A stretch of 64,000 nucleotides of DNA from JASSUD01 sp031963005 (GTDB taxonomy: Bacteria > Pseudomonadota > Gammaproteobacteria > Burkholderiales > Burkholderiaceae): positions 111,020-175,019 of the forward strand of contig JASSUL010000003.1 in NCBI GenBank assembly GCA_031963005.1, read 5' to 3'. Positions 25,739 through 35,241 of the stretch are shown here, one piece after another (positions within the stretch are counted from its first letter, which is position 1; each line of letters opens with the position of its first letter). The position numbers were made by a program, and so were the translations under genes. The notes beneath the pieces are model-generated. The model was not told the origin of the DNA. It made no database searches and saw only the letters and a list, made by a program, of their open reading frames with translations.

Positions 25739-26983
25739 ATGCTTCAACTGCTTTTGAGAGATATAGACTTTGTGATATGTCCCCCTAGGCCCGATACACA
25801 TCGCTCCTCTACTTCAGAGGAGCCAAGCAAATGGGATTGCCCTTCAAAGACGGTGGTTGAGTCTGCGCCGGGAATCAGCAAAGATGTGGCATCTCCTTCA
25901 GCAAGCTCCTTGTTTTTCCCTAAGCGAGATTTTCCACAGGTGAGACCGCTTGCCGATCGGACACAGGATATCTTGTGTCCGAGAGAGGGCAGTGTGCTTG
26001 GAAAGCCCTATGAGGACCTCCTATACACTGCGGTTCACCAAGGCTATTTGCCTATGGTTAAATGCTTGCTTGAGAGAAAGGCAGATCTGAATCTAGAATA
26101 TAAAACGGAGGGAATCTCCGTCTTACAGCTCGCGGTCGCCATGGGGCACTTCGCTATAGCGGATACCCTACTTGTGCATGGCGCGGATAGCCGTCTCTTG
26201 AAAGAAGACCCTACCTGCTTTGGTTCATGGTTCTATGAGGTGAATAGCACCCAAAAACTGAAGGATGTAATAGACGGTCAGCAGTATGCCATTGCCGAGG
26301 TTATGGTTGAACATATGCTCAAACACGGTGCACATAACAGATTGCTTGGATTTGCTATCGAAGAAGACAACCTCGGCATGGTTAAGGCGTTGTTGGAGGA
26401 GGGTAGCGATTGCCTTAATCCACCGCTTCCGATCGAAAACATCGTCAAGCTGAGTAAAGCGATGTTGGGCAAGCAGGATGGGATTATTCGCGCCGTGGTT
26501 GAGCGCCTCCTGCTTAACAATTACGAGTACAAGGATCTGTTCAAAGCCGCCATTACAGCAGACAACAACGTCATGGTCAAAATTTTGCTCGAGAAAAATA
26601 AAACTTGCTTTGACTCATGGGTCCATGGAGCGAATATTGTATTGCTAAGTAAAGCGATGTTGGGCAAGCAAGATGGGATTATCAGCGCCGTGGTTGAGTG
26701 CCTCCTGCTTAACAACTACGAGTACAAGGATCTGTTCAAAGCCGCCATTGCAGCAAACAACGACGTCATGGTCAAAATTTTACTCGAGAAAGATAAAACT
26801 TGCTTTGACTCATGGATCCATGGAACGGGTATGGTATTGCTAAGTAAAGCGATAAAGGAGATGCAGCAAAAAATCGTCGACATCATGTTGAGCGCAGCGG
26901 TTTCATCGCGATTCCCTCTATTAGCTTGGTTCCAGAAATGCGTTGTCTGGTTAATAGCACGCTTTTTTATACTTTTAGAGTAA
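25739..26983 (+). CDS. Ankyrin-repeat protein with C-terminal hydrophobic tail
   Basis: A 414-residue protein. Residues 1-95 are polar and Ser/Pro-rich; from about residue 96 ankyrin-type helices follow (LLYTAVHQGYLPMVKCLLERKADLN, then ...VLQLAVAMGHFAIADTLLVHGAD, AIEEDNLGMVKALLEEG). Residues about 238-370 consist of two nearly identical 65-residue units and the start of a third, each built from two ankyrin-like hairpins. The C-terminus (PLLAWFQKCVVWLIARFFILL) is hydrophobic and could anchor the protein in a membrane. Ankyrin proteins of endosymbionts and intracellular pathogens are often delivered into host cells; here a T3SS is available. No N-terminal Sec signal is seen. ATG 25739 follows AATAGG. 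Confidence 0.85.
   Translation: MLQLLLRDIDFVICPPRPDTHRSSTSEEPSKWDCPSKTVVESAPGISKDVASPSASSLFFPKRDFPQVRPLADRTQDILCPREGSVLGKPYEDLLYTAVHQGYLPMVKCLLERKADLNLEYKTEGISVLQLAVAMGHFAIADTLLVHGADSRLLKEDPTCFGSWFYEVNSTQKLKDVIDGQQYAIAEVMVEHMLKHGAHNRLLGFAIEEDNLGMVKALLEEGSDCLNPPLPIENIVKLSKAMLGKQDGIIRAVVERLLLNNYEYKDLFKAAITADNNVMVKILLEKNKTCFDSWVHGANIVLLSKAMLGKQDGIISAVVECLLLNNYEYKDLFKAAIAANNDVMVKILLEKDKTCFDSWIHGTGMVLLSKAIKEMQQKIVDIMLSAAVSSRFPLLAWFQKCVVWLIARFFILLE
26450..26854 (+). repeat. 195-bp in-frame tandem duplication inside the ankyrin gene
   Basis: The unit beginning CTGAGTAAAGCGATGTTGGG at 26450 recurs at 26645 with few differences, and its first 14 bases return at 26840 (CTAAGTAAAGCGAT), giving a period of exactly 195 bases or 65 codons. 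Because the copies keep the reading frame and most of their bases, the duplication is young relative to the other ankyrin repeats in the gene. Confidence 0.9.
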
Positions 26984-27038
26984 ATGAGGGATAACCCTTC
27001 GCAGGGCTTACAAGCTTATTCAGGGCAGGCGAATTAGG

Positions 27039-27512
27039 TCAAAGCGCGTCTTTTCTTAAAAAATAATCCCTATATTCTTCGCCTGCAGCGGTAGTAATTT
27101 CTATTTCTGCAAAAACACGATAACCGTGGCTTTTATAGAAGGAAAGCCCATCCTGAAAGCTTGCAGTGTTCAGTCGCGCGCGGTGGATCCCATGTTCACA
27201 GGCAATTTCTTCCAGCTTTGAAAGTAATGCTGAACCCACTTTTTTATAACGATATGGCTCATCGACCCAAGCCGACTCGATAAAAAGCCAGCCTAACTGC
27301 AATCTACCCGCCATACCCCCAATCCATTTTTCTTTGTCATAAGCAAAAACAGCAACCTTTTCACCAGAATAAGCGCCAATCTTTACTTCGTTATAGCTTC
27401 TAAGGGGGCTTTGAATAGTTTGAAGAATAGTCTCTTCTGGATTTTTCTCAATTTTGATATGCAGGTTTTTCAAAATAGCTGTGCTCCAAATGGAAGTGAT
27501 TTTTGTAGGCAT
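27039..27512 (-). CDS. GNAT-family N-acetyltransferase
   Basis: A 157-residue acetyltransferase of the GNAT fold. The acetyl-CoA binding region is visible as WVDEPYRYKKVGSALLSKLEEIA (motif A, with R/Q-x-x-G-x-A modified to YKKVGSALL) and the C-terminal motif B region ASFQDGLSFYKSHGYRVFAEI. The substrate cannot be told; relatives acetylate small molecules or ribosomal proteins. It stands alone, head to head with the Wadjet operon, from which it is separated by 265 AT-rich bases in which I see no clear sigma-70 promoter. It is not a known Wadjet component. Confidence 0.85.
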   Translation of the reverse strand: MPTKITSIWSTAILKNLHIKIEKNPEETILQTIQSPLRSYNEVKIGAYSGEKVAVFAYDKEKWIGGMAGRLQLGWLFIESAWVDEPYRYKKVGSALLSKLEEIACEHGIHRARLNTASFQDGLSFYKSHGYRVFAEIEITTAAGEEYRDYFLRKDAL

Positions 27513-27777
27513 TTATGGTGCACTTTCATCTTATGTGCATTACATACTCTCTGTGCTTACACTGTCTTTTGGCTATTTTTCTGAAGTGTTGTCACAGTCG
27601 CTTTGTGCGCGCGCTTTGTGTGCGTATTCATCCGTTTTGTATGATTCTCTTGCTATCTTCCTTTATTCCTAAATAGCTTTCTTTAGTATTTACGAAATAT
27701 GGTATTGAATCTATTATTTTTAGCTTATACAGTTAGAAATACAGGATTTCAATTTGCTTTAAGAGGAGAGGAAATCG

Positions 27778-29250
27778 TTGAATGTATCTGATACGCCATC
27801 TGAAGGTGATGTTCATTCGCCACACCATTCCCTATTCTTTGAAGCAGAGCGCCAAAGATTTTTTCGTCCGCTCAATAGCGCTCGACGCGAGTTAGTCGCC
27901 GCATGTCTTCGAGCGCTCTATGATCGATTGCATGGTCCTGCCGCAGATTATGCGCACCATTTGACGCGCGAGATGTTAAAGGCGCTTTTATTTCCGGTGG
28001 TCTCTGCGTATCAAGACATTGTGCTAGATGATGCAGAGTGGGGGGAAGAGAGCGAAAAAGAAGTGCATGAGCCTAGCGTGTTGGTGTCCATGGTCATTCG
28101 CTCCTTACTTGCCGATGGGTGGTTAGAGCAGTTTGCCGATCGCAGTGGATTGGTGGTTGCATTTCGCTTTTCTCGCCCGGGAAAGCTTTTTGCTGAGGTG
28201 CTGTGGTCCTTGGATCGGCCTAGTCGTAGTCGCCAGCGTAATATGCGTGGATGTCGCAATGCATTGGACGCTGCGTTGTCTGAGCGTGGGGATGCCCATG
28301 ATTTAGTCGACGCCTATGAGTATGCAGAAAAGGTGATTGAAGATCTCACTGATGGGATCGATTATTTCCAGGAGCTGGTGCGGAACCTGATGCAAACTGC
28401 ATCAGTCCATACTCAGTGGAGCGAGTTTGTCGAATTTCTCGAGCGTTTCCAGCGTGACTATTCCAAACAACTCACGGCGGACAATGCCACCTTGAACCGG
28501 CAGGCTATTGTCCAAAAACTGGAGAAGTTGCGTACAGTATCTGAGTTGAAGTTTCAACGCATAGAAGCTCAGCTAGGGGACATTGCGCATTGGGCGGTGA
28601 AGGAGCATAGCGGGCATTCTGTCTATGACTGGCTTTTGACCCGTATAGAAGATATCGTCGATGCAGCTTGTCAGTCTAAGCAGCCCGGTTTTCTAAAAGC
28701 GATGGAAAATTATTTAAAGCGCGTGAATGGATTGGCTTTGCAATCGATGATGCTGCGTACAGGGCAAACGCGCCATGCTTATCTCGCTGCAGTGCAAAAA
28801 ATCGCTGAATCCTCTAAAGAAACACAAGATAAGATATTGAGTCATATTGGACGCCATTTAGCTTCGGTAGAAGTGCGGCTCTTAGATCCTGCAAGCTTTA
28901 AGCTGAAAACGGCTACACAGCGGCGTAAAGCGGTGACCGTTTCCATACGCCCTAAACCTACCCGTAATGAACGTTTGATCGCCGCGATGGTTAGAGCGGA
29001 ATCCGAAGTATTTTCCATTTCCAATGAAGAGATTGTGCAAGGTCTACGTGCCGATTTACGAGTTTTTCAACATCCCATACGTCTCTCTGCAATGCCTACT
29101 ACTAGTGCGCGAGAGTTAATTAGGGCGATGCAAGCGGTTGAGGCAGCTCGCAGTACAGCAGGCGTAGACATGGCGGTCAAAAAACTCCCAGTGCGTCTAG
29201 AGAACGCGTTTTATCTTGCCAACGATTATGAAATTAGCCTGAAAAAATGA
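27778..29250 (+). CDS. jetA: Wadjet subunit JetA (MksF-like kleisin)
   Basis: First gene of a four-gene overlapping operon coding for an SMC-type plasmid-defence complex. JetA (490 residues) is the kleisin that links the SMC heads. The N-terminal winged-helix-like part contains MVIRSLLADGWLEQFADRSG and VVAFRFSRPGKLFAEVL, resembling MksF; the middle is long helical and coiled; the C-terminus has a polar segment expected to bind the SMC cap. TTG 27778 is the start, backed by AGGAGAGG eight bases upstream. The stop overlaps jetB by four bases. Assignment relies on operon order and the unmistakable JetC and JetD genes as well as on this sequence. Confidence 0.85.
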   Translation: MNVSDTPSEGDVHSPHHSLFFEAERQRFFRPLNSARRELVAACLRALYDRLHGPAADYAHHLTREMLKALLFPVVSAYQDIVLDDAEWGEESEKEVHEPSVLVSMVIRSLLADGWLEQFADRSGLVVAFRFSRPGKLFAEVLWSLDRPSRSRQRNMRGCRNALDAALSERGDAHDLVDAYEYAEKVIEDLTDGIDYFQELVRNLMQTASVHTQWSEFVEFLERFQRDYSKQLTADNATLNRQAIVQKLEKLRTVSELKFQRIEAQLGDIAHWAVKEHSGHSVYDWLLTRIEDIVDAACQSKQPGFLKAMENYLKRVNGLALQSMMLRTGQTRHAYLAAVQKIAESSKETQDKILSHIGRHLASVEVRLLDPASFKLKTATQRRKAVTVSIRPKPTRNERLIAAMVRAESEVFSISNEEIVQGLRADLRVFQHPIRLSAMPTTSARELIRAMQAVEAARSTAGVDMAVKKLPVRLENAFYLANDYEISLKK

Positions 29251-29921
29251 GTCTGACTTCAACCATTCATGAACAGCTGACCCTTGCAGGTATCAAACCG
29301 GAGCAATTTAGAGAAATCATTACGCGATTACTGGCGTATGGAGTGATTGTGCGCGATGAAGACCGTACAGAGCAGCTTCTATACGATGATGCGCGGCGAG
29401 TGGAGAGTTTGCTAGAGGAATATTTTGATATCGCAGGTTTTTTCCTCTATCACGATCCCACCAATCAATTCTATCGACTCTATGTTGCTGGAGCGGTGGT
29501 AGATGGTTTACCACAGGATACGCTTGAGCCAATGCCATCCCTGCGCGCTAGGGTCTCGCCAGATTTTGTGGCTATGGCATTGGCTTTGCGTTTTCTCTAT
29601 CAAAATAAGCTTAATACAGGGGATATTCAGCCGCAGGGTGAGGCGTTAGTAAGCTTTGAGGAAATTGCCGCTACGATGCAAACGCAACTCAAGCGCATGC
29701 TGCCTAACAGTATGGGCGATAAGATGGCGCTGCTAGCGGAATTAAAACGTCACCGATTGCTGAGCTATACCACTGATTTTTCCATTGCCAACGAGGATGC
29801 GCTTTTAGCCGTCCGCCCAACGATTCTCGGCATTATTTCAAATGATGCTCTGAGCGCTGCATTGGCTGCGGATGGAGTCATTGAAGTCGAAATCACAGCG
29901 GAAAAAACGGAAGAAGTATGA
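29247..29921 (+). CDS. jetB: Wadjet subunit JetB (DUF4194/MksE-like KITE protein)
   Basis: A 224-residue protein of the size and place of JetB, the tandem winged-helix (KITE) subunit that dimerises on the kleisin JetA. Characteristic are the N-terminal LLAYGVIVRDEDRTEQLLYDD, the segment FFLYHDPTNQFYRLYVAG, and LALRFLYQNKL, and a C-terminal winged helix with MGDKMALLAELKRHRLL. It overlaps jetA by four bases (ATGA) and jetC by four bases, so the proteins are likely made in fixed ratio. No defect is visible. Confidence 0.87.
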   Translation: MSLTSTIHEQLTLAGIKPEQFREIITRLLAYGVIVRDEDRTEQLLYDDARRVESLLEEYFDIAGFFLYHDPTNQFYRLYVAGAVVDGLPQDTLEPMPSLRARVSPDFVAMALALRFLYQNKLNTGDIQPQGEALVSFEEIAATMQTQLKRMLPNSMGDKMALLAELKRHRLLSYTTDFSIANEDALLAVRPTILGIISNDALSAALAADGVIEVEITAEKTEEV

Positions 29922-32900
29922 AGCTAGACCATTTAGTATTAGTGAACTGGGGACAGCTGAACCCTGGCAATTATGCTTTGGGCAATATGACCTTACTGAC
30001 TGGGCCTACTGGCGCAGGGAAGTCGACTATGCTCGATGGTTTGCAAACGGTCATGACGGCGGCATATCAGGGCATTGTTGCCTATAACCCTGGGCAGGAG
30101 GAGGTGCAGGCGGGCCAAAGGCGTGGCAAGTCAAAACGGACATTAGAGTCGTTTGTGGCAGGCGCAGAGCTAAGTCGTTTCTCTCGTCCCGATGGTGCGC
30201 ATGCTTATATGATTGGCGTATTTCGTCCAGGGCCAGACGAACCTTCCGCCAAAATGTTTAGTGCATTGGTCGGCGCAGCAGCGCGAGTAGATGGGGCAAC
30301 AGATAGGCGCGACGCAAAGCTGGAACGTTTGGTGCTGGTTATTGTTGAGGATGTTGCGCTGAGTGTGGAAGACTGTTTTGATGATATTGAGCAGGGCGTG
30401 TGTGTCCCCGTGCAGAATATAGTGAAACAGCTGCGCGCTAAATATCCCAAAGTCACCAACTATGAAGACCATAAACGGGATTATCTCTGCGGTTTGTACG
30501 GACGCTTTCGAGGTCGCCATTCGATTCCATGGGATGAAGCACAAAATGCAGCTAAGGCATGGACCCAGTCCATTGCATATAGACCGATTGGCTCTGTCCA
30601 TGATCTGGTGCGTGAGGATATTTTAGAGTTCGATGCCAAGCAATTACAGGAAAGTATTACGCGGATAAGCGATTTGATGCGTCAGGTGACCAACCTCAAG
30701 CAAGAAGGGAAACGCTTGGAGGACACGGTTTACCGCCTTCATCATTTAAAAGAACATATCGGTGCCACAGCAGTGGCATTTGAAGAGCAAGTGCAGTTAG
30801 ATCTGTTATTTGCAAAGATGCAGCTTGCAGAAGATGAGGCACGCATTGCGCTTGAGCAAAATCGCATTCATAAAGATCAGAAGCTAGCGCAACAAAATCA
30901 ACAAAAAACCGAAACTGAAGCGGCGCTGAAGAAAGCGGTCGATAACAGCCGTATCGATATTGCAACGCAACTGGGCGGAAATGTCATACATACAGAAAAA
31001 AAGGCCTTGGATGAACAGTTAGCGCGCGCAACCTCTAGTGCACGCAACACACTGCGTGCTCTGCATTCTGGGCTGATAGCGGCGGCAAATATTAAAAATG
31101 CGGCAGACCATATAGTTGGTCAAATCGTTTCAGAGCGTTTTAGCAAACTTCATAAGGCGGTAGAGGCCGTAGCGCAAGCTATTGCGCACACGGATATGGA
31201 TCGGCTTGGGGGATTATTAAATGCGTTGGCCGATGCAGATCAGAACGCTACTATTGCAGTAGAAAAACTGTTCCAACTTGCTGGTGCTTTTGATGGAATT
31301 GAAACAGGCCTGGAGGCCTTGCTAACTACTTTGGTTGGCACGGAGGCGAGTGTATTGATGGCAATCGCCTCAGAATCGGCTGACCTCGAACAGCAGTTGA
31401 ATATCGTCCGTCAGGAACAGCGCGAATGCGCGGAGCATAAGAAACGGCTCGTTGCTGGCGCAGGTAATTACCCTCGAGAAATCAATCAGGCCCTAGACCG
31501 CATTCGCGAAGATATTCCCGAAGCAAGAGTGCAGGTGCTGTGCGATCTTGTGGAGCCGGTCACGGAAGAATGGCAGCCCGCTATCGAAGGGTATTTAGGG
31601 GGCGCACGCTTTAATCTGATTGTGCAACCCGAATGCGAGGCAAAAACCATTGATTTTTTGCAATCACTGCATTCTAGAGCGAAGGTGGTGCAAGGCAAAC
31701 GCTGCGTAGATCGGGCAAGCGAAAATCGGGTAGCTGCCGATTCGATTATTCATGAACTACGCACTGATCATCCGATCGCACGTGCTTATCTGATGGAACA
31801 ATTTGGCTCTGTTGTGAAGGTGGCGGATTCTAACGAATTGCGTTTTATTTCCCGCGGGCTCACTAAAGATGGGAAGGGCAGCGGTGCGATGACGATGTTC
31901 GTATGCGAGAAGCATGACCTTGTGCTGGGCCGTAAAGCACGCGCGGATGCGCTAGCGAAAACCAATGCGCAATTGGACTCTCTCGACAGAGATCTCGAAG
32001 AGCTTGAACGCCTAAAAACCCATTTGCGTACGTTTAAACAGTATCTAAACAACCTCAAACAACCCACTTTCGATGCACAGCCGTTAGAGGAATATGCAAA
32101 AGATATCGACCATGCACGTCGCGCGCTTTCTCAGTTAGATTTGACAGAAGTAGAACCATTACGCGCTGAACTCGCTCGCCTCGAGCAGGTTATTAAGGCG
32201 CATGACGAAGCCATCAAACTTGCCAATACGACGATGGCATTAGCGCAGGAGCATATCGAGCAAGCTAAGAAAAGTATCGAAGCCCTTTCAAATGGTCGCG
32301 ATGCGCGTTTACAAGAGTGTGCACGTCAAGCGCAGCGTTTACAGTATCTTTGCGAGGTGAATGCTGAAAAGACCTATGCGGTGCTGGCACAAGATGTAGA
32401 GGACCTTTTCGCATCCAAACACTACACCTTTCAGACCCTGCAAGCACGGCTTACTACTCTACGCGCGCGGCCTAATACGCTATTGGGCGATGTGCGGGAG
32501 ATCTTGGCCGAATACAACAGCAGTGTGCGGCATGAAGAGCGGTTTCAGTTTGTATTGCCCCATTTGCTCGAAACCATGTTGTTTGATCCGTATTACGGAC
32601 CGTTGGTGCATCTCGGTAGTGAGGTCCATAGATTACATAGCACGCTTGAGAGCGTGGGGTTGTATAACAACCGCGCTAAAGTGGAAGAAGCAGAGCGCTC
32701 CTTTCATGATGTTTTTACAAAACAATTCTGTGTAGAGATCAAAAGCAAGGTCGATGAAGGCGTTCGGGCACTGCGTCAGTTGAACTTCGAACTGGAAAAA
32801 CTCAAATTTGGCACCGACCGCTACAGTATCGACTGGTCTAAATGGGAGCCCGAATTCCAAGAGTATTACGGATTCTTCTGTGCAGTGACGGAATTGGCCG

Positions 32901-33547
32901 ATTCCCCCGAAACGATCGACTTGTTCGGTCAGACAGAGCTTTCGCCAAAGCACCTCGAAGTACGTGATCGCTTGGTCAAACTGCTCCTCGATCAAGATGC
33001 AGAGCGCGCAGGGCGAGAATTACTGCGCATTGCCGATTATCGCAATTACCGCCGCTATGAAATTTGGAACGACTCAGATAGCGGGGGCCGCATTGCACTT
33101 TCCACATGGGGAACAGGTTCTGGAGGCCAGCTCGAGACACCTGCCTATATTGTTCGAGCAGCGGTAGTGACAAATCGGATGAAGCTCTTCGAAAAAGGAG
33201 CCAGTCTAAAGTTGCTGGTAAGCGACGAATCGTTCTCCAAAATGGATGAACCTCGGGCGCGTGCCGTACTTCAGTATTTACGCGACAGCCTAGGATTGCA
33301 AGTCATTAGCGCGATGCCTACACGCAATGTAGGTGGCTTGCGTCCCGAATTCGACCGTGAATATAATTATAGCCGCGTGCATGTAGAGGCGAATGGAGAG
33401 CTGGATTTCATCCTTGAGAGTGATGGGCGTATCTTTAAACAAGACGCTATGCGAGCACTTTGGGAAAAGCAACGCGATGAGGTCAGACAGCAAGCAAAAT
33501 TAGCCTTTGATATTGCCGACCCCCTTGAGGTCGCTCCCCCGCAATGA
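29918..33547 (+). CDS. jetC: Wadjet SMC ATPase JetC
   Basis: A 1209-residue SMC/Rad50-like ATPase, the DNA-loop-extruding motor of Wadjet. The N-terminal head has the P-loop TGPTGAGKSTMLDGLQ (Walker A about residues 29-37). Two long coiled-coil arms flank a hinge region near residues 530-680. The C-terminal head has the signature GTGSGGQLETPAYI (Ser1068 region) and Walker B LLVSDESFSKMDE (Asp1103-Glu1104), followed by QVISAMPTRN. All ATPase elements are intact, so the complex should be active. MukB is excluded by size, hinge and partners. It overlaps both neighbours by four bases. Confidence 0.93.
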   Translation: MKLDHLVLVNWGQLNPGNYALGNMTLLTGPTGAGKSTMLDGLQTVMTAAYQGIVAYNPGQEEVQAGQRRGKSKRTLESFVAGAELSRFSRPDGAHAYMIGVFRPGPDEPSAKMFSALVGAAARVDGATDRRDAKLERLVLVIVEDVALSVEDCFDDIEQGVCVPVQNIVKQLRAKYPKVTNYEDHKRDYLCGLYGRFRGRHSIPWDEAQNAAKAWTQSIAYRPIGSVHDLVREDILEFDAKQLQESITRISDLMRQVTNLKQEGKRLEDTVYRLHHLKEHIGATAVAFEEQVQLDLLFAKMQLAEDEARIALEQNRIHKDQKLAQQNQQKTETEAALKKAVDNSRIDIATQLGGNVIHTEKKALDEQLARATSSARNTLRALHSGLIAAANIKNAADHIVGQIVSERFSKLHKAVEAVAQAIAHTDMDRLGGLLNALADADQNATIAVEKLFQLAGAFDGIETGLEALLTTLVGTEASVLMAIASESADLEQQLNIVRQEQRECAEHKKRLVAGAGNYPREINQALDRIREDIPEARVQVLCDLVEPVTEEWQPAIEGYLGGARFNLIVQPECEAKTIDFLQSLHSRAKVVQGKRCVDRASENRVAADSIIHELRTDHPIARAYLMEQFGSVVKVADSNELRFISRGLTKDGKGSGAMTMFVCEKHDLVLGRKARADALAKTNAQLDSLDRDLEELERLKTHLRTFKQYLNNLKQPTFDAQPLEEYAKDIDHARRALSQLDLTEVEPLRAELARLEQVIKAHDEAIKLANTTMALAQEHIEQAKKSIEALSNGRDARLQECARQAQRLQYLCEVNAEKTYAVLAQDVEDLFASKHYTFQTLQARLTTLRARPNTLLGDVREILAEYNSSVRHEERFQFVLPHLLETMLFDPYYGPLVHLGSEVHRLHSTLESVGLYNNRAKVEEAERSFHDVFTKQFCVEIKSKVDEGVRALRQLNFELEKLKFGTDRYSIDWSKWEPEFQEYYGFFCAVTELADSPETIDLFGQTELSPKHLEVRDRLVKLLLDQDAERAGRELLRIADYRNYRRYEIWNDSDSGGRIALSTWGTGSGGQLETPAYIVRAAVVTNRMKLFEKGASLKLLVSDESFSKMDEPRARAVLQYLRDSLGLQVISAMPTRNVGGLRPEFDREYNYSRVHVEANGELDFILESDGRIFKQDAMRALWEKQRDEVRQQAKLAFDIADPLEVAPPQ

Positions 33548-34692
33548 ATGCCTCTCCCCTGTGGCTACAAGATGCGTCTGTGCGCGAGCTGCTCAATATG
33601 CTGGTGAATCGGTTAGATGGCGCTCAACAAAGAAAAAGCACGAAAACCCAGTCTATCGCATTGGGAGAGCGCACTTGGCCTGCACTGTACAAAGCATCCA
33701 TGGAATCCCATAAAGAAGACTTATGGGAATATGTCATCGCAATGGCAAGTTGGAAGTGGCTAGCCATCAAACCGGAGCGTGCCCTAGAGCCGCGTTCTGG
33801 TTATGCTTTTTCACCACGACTGACCGTTTTAAATGAAGACGAGGTGCGCGCAGCGATAGGACGTCCCGAGCGATTGAAGTCCGCTCCAGAACGCTGGCGA
33901 GAGGCCGTTTTGGCAGGGCTGCATGCGCCTTTGGAAGTAAAGCAAATCGTCTCAGAATACTGTATTGACATACCAAACCATCCCATGGATGAAGTCGTAC
34001 AGCGTCTTAACGTGTTACCGACCCTGGCCGATAAGCCATTGTTATTGCGTGAAGTCTCTTCGCAATTGTTTTGGGGAATGTCAAAATTGCTAGATAGACG
34101 GCAAGGGCTGGTTGCCGCACTATTGGGTATGCAGGATTGCCCATTTCCTGATTCGCCTATTCAATTACAAGTGTACTTACCGCCAACGGGCTACCGAGGC
34201 GTGCTCTTTATTGAAAATCTAACCAGCTTCGCACGTGCTATAGCCTCGAGAAATGCCCTATTTAACGAATTGGCATTGGTTTTTGCAGCAGGATTCAAAG
34301 GAAGTGCGCCACGACTGCGCAGCCCGCAAGGATGCACGATATTTTATGCGGCGCACGGAGGGCTGACCCCTGATTTAACCCACGACTTCGAGAAATGGCT
34401 TTTTAAAGACACCCCGCAGATACCAATCTATTTTTGGGGCGATCTGGATTACGCAGGAATGCGTATTCTATTGACTTTACGCACCACCTTCCCCCAGCTC
34501 TTAGCTTGGGAGCCTGGCTATGCTCCATTACTACAAGCACTCTACAAGGAACAGAGCCATCTTCCCCGAGCGGCTAAAAAACTAGGACAAAAAACACTGC
34601 TGATAACCGGGTGCCCCTATGCCGACACCATGCTATTACCCGCATTGCACGAGACAGGGCGATTTATAGATCAAGAATGGCTATCTATCTAG
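33544..34692 (+). CDS. jetD: Wadjet nuclease JetD (DUF3322/DUF2220, Toprim fold)
   Basis: A 382-residue protein with an N-terminal arm (DUF3322, about residues 1-190) and a C-terminal Toprim domain (DUF2220) related to topoisomerase VI-A/Spo11. In this family JetD cleaves circular plasmids that the JetABC motor has reeled in. The metal-binding acidic residues are visible: Glu224 in LFIENLTSF and the D-x-D pair Asp300/Asp302 in YFWGDLDYAGMRIL. The presence of JetD is what separates Wadjet from housekeeping MukBEF/MksBEF condensins. The gene is intact and ends the operon. The 226 bases after it hold only fragments without a recognisable gene. Confidence 0.92.
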   Translation: MNASPLWLQDASVRELLNMLVNRLDGAQQRKSTKTQSIALGERTWPALYKASMESHKEDLWEYVIAMASWKWLAIKPERALEPRSGYAFSPRLTVLNEDEVRAAIGRPERLKSAPERWREAVLAGLHAPLEVKQIVSEYCIDIPNHPMDEVVQRLNVLPTLADKPLLLREVSSQLFWGMSKLLDRRQGLVAALLGMQDCPFPDSPIQLQVYLPPTGYRGVLFIENLTSFARAIASRNALFNELALVFAAGFKGSAPRLRSPQGCTIFYAAHGGLTPDLTHDFEKWLFKDTPQIPIYFWGDLDYAGMRILLTLRTTFPQLLAWEPGYAPLLQALYKEQSHLPRAAKKLGQKTLLITGCPYADTMLLPALHETGRFIDQEWLSI

Positions 34693-34889
34693 CGTATGCG
34701 CCATTCAGGAGAGTGTATAGGCTTGGGTCAGAAATATAAAATGGACTCTACCCCAATTTCCTGTCCATTCCATTCACTTTTAAATGGCCCGTTTTTTTGG
34801 GAGTAGGGTGCGCATCCAGCAAAAGCTGGCATATTCAGCGCCGAGTTTGACTACTCAAAGCTTAAATTCATATGTTTTTAACTTGAGCG

Positions 34890-34910
34890 CTATACGTCTT
34901 TGACGTATAG
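34890..34910. promoter_or_regulatory. Perfect palindrome, probable toxin-antitoxin operator
   Basis: CTATACGTC and GACGTATAG form a perfect 9-bp inverted repeat around TTT, starting 29 bases before the old toxin start. Antitoxins of the HigA/NadS type autoregulate by binding such palindromes at the operon head. This is the only strong palindrome in the spacer. Binding by the downstream antitoxin is an inference from position. Confidence 0.65.
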
Positions 34911-34918
34911 TTTTGGCC

Positions 34919-35241
34919 ATATACACTGTTATTGAAACCCCAACTTTTCAAAGGCTCTGGCCACATTATTGGACAGAAGAAGAGCGCGCAGAGTTTGCAA
35001 CATGGTTATCTTAAATCCAGAAATTGGTGATGTCGTCCCTGGCTCTGGCGGAGTACGTAAAGTTCGCTGGAAACGGACAGGTAAAGGTAAATCGGGAGGG
35101 GTACGAATAATCTATTTCAATCGTCTTACGAGTGGCCAGATATGGCTTTTACTCATGTATGCCAAGAATGAATTAGATACTGTAGCCGGACAACAATTGA
35201 AGGAGTTAAAAGATGCTGTCGAAACAACCCTTAAACGATAA
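34919..35241 (+). pseudogene. Broken RelE/HigB-type toxin gene
   Basis: The toxin reads YTVIETPTFQRLWPHYWTEE...EFATWL from 34922, preceded by ATA (34919-34921) where a start ATG is expected. The frame then stops at TAA 35012, but the next frame carries on from the same place: VILNPEIGDVVPGSGGVRKV ... RIIYFNRLTSGQIWLLLMYAKNELD ... LKDAVETTLKR to 35241. A single-base change near 35003-35012 and loss of the ATG thus break it. In the family this protein is a ribosome-dependent mRNA endonuclease of about 105 residues. The downstream fragment could still be translated from an internal ATG at 35002 but would lack the N-terminal third. Confidence 0.85.

Noticed and set aside
29918..33547. Housekeeping MukB/MksB condensin
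   Set aside because: The adjacent nuclease gene with Toprim residues and the four-gene overlap identify Wadjet instead.
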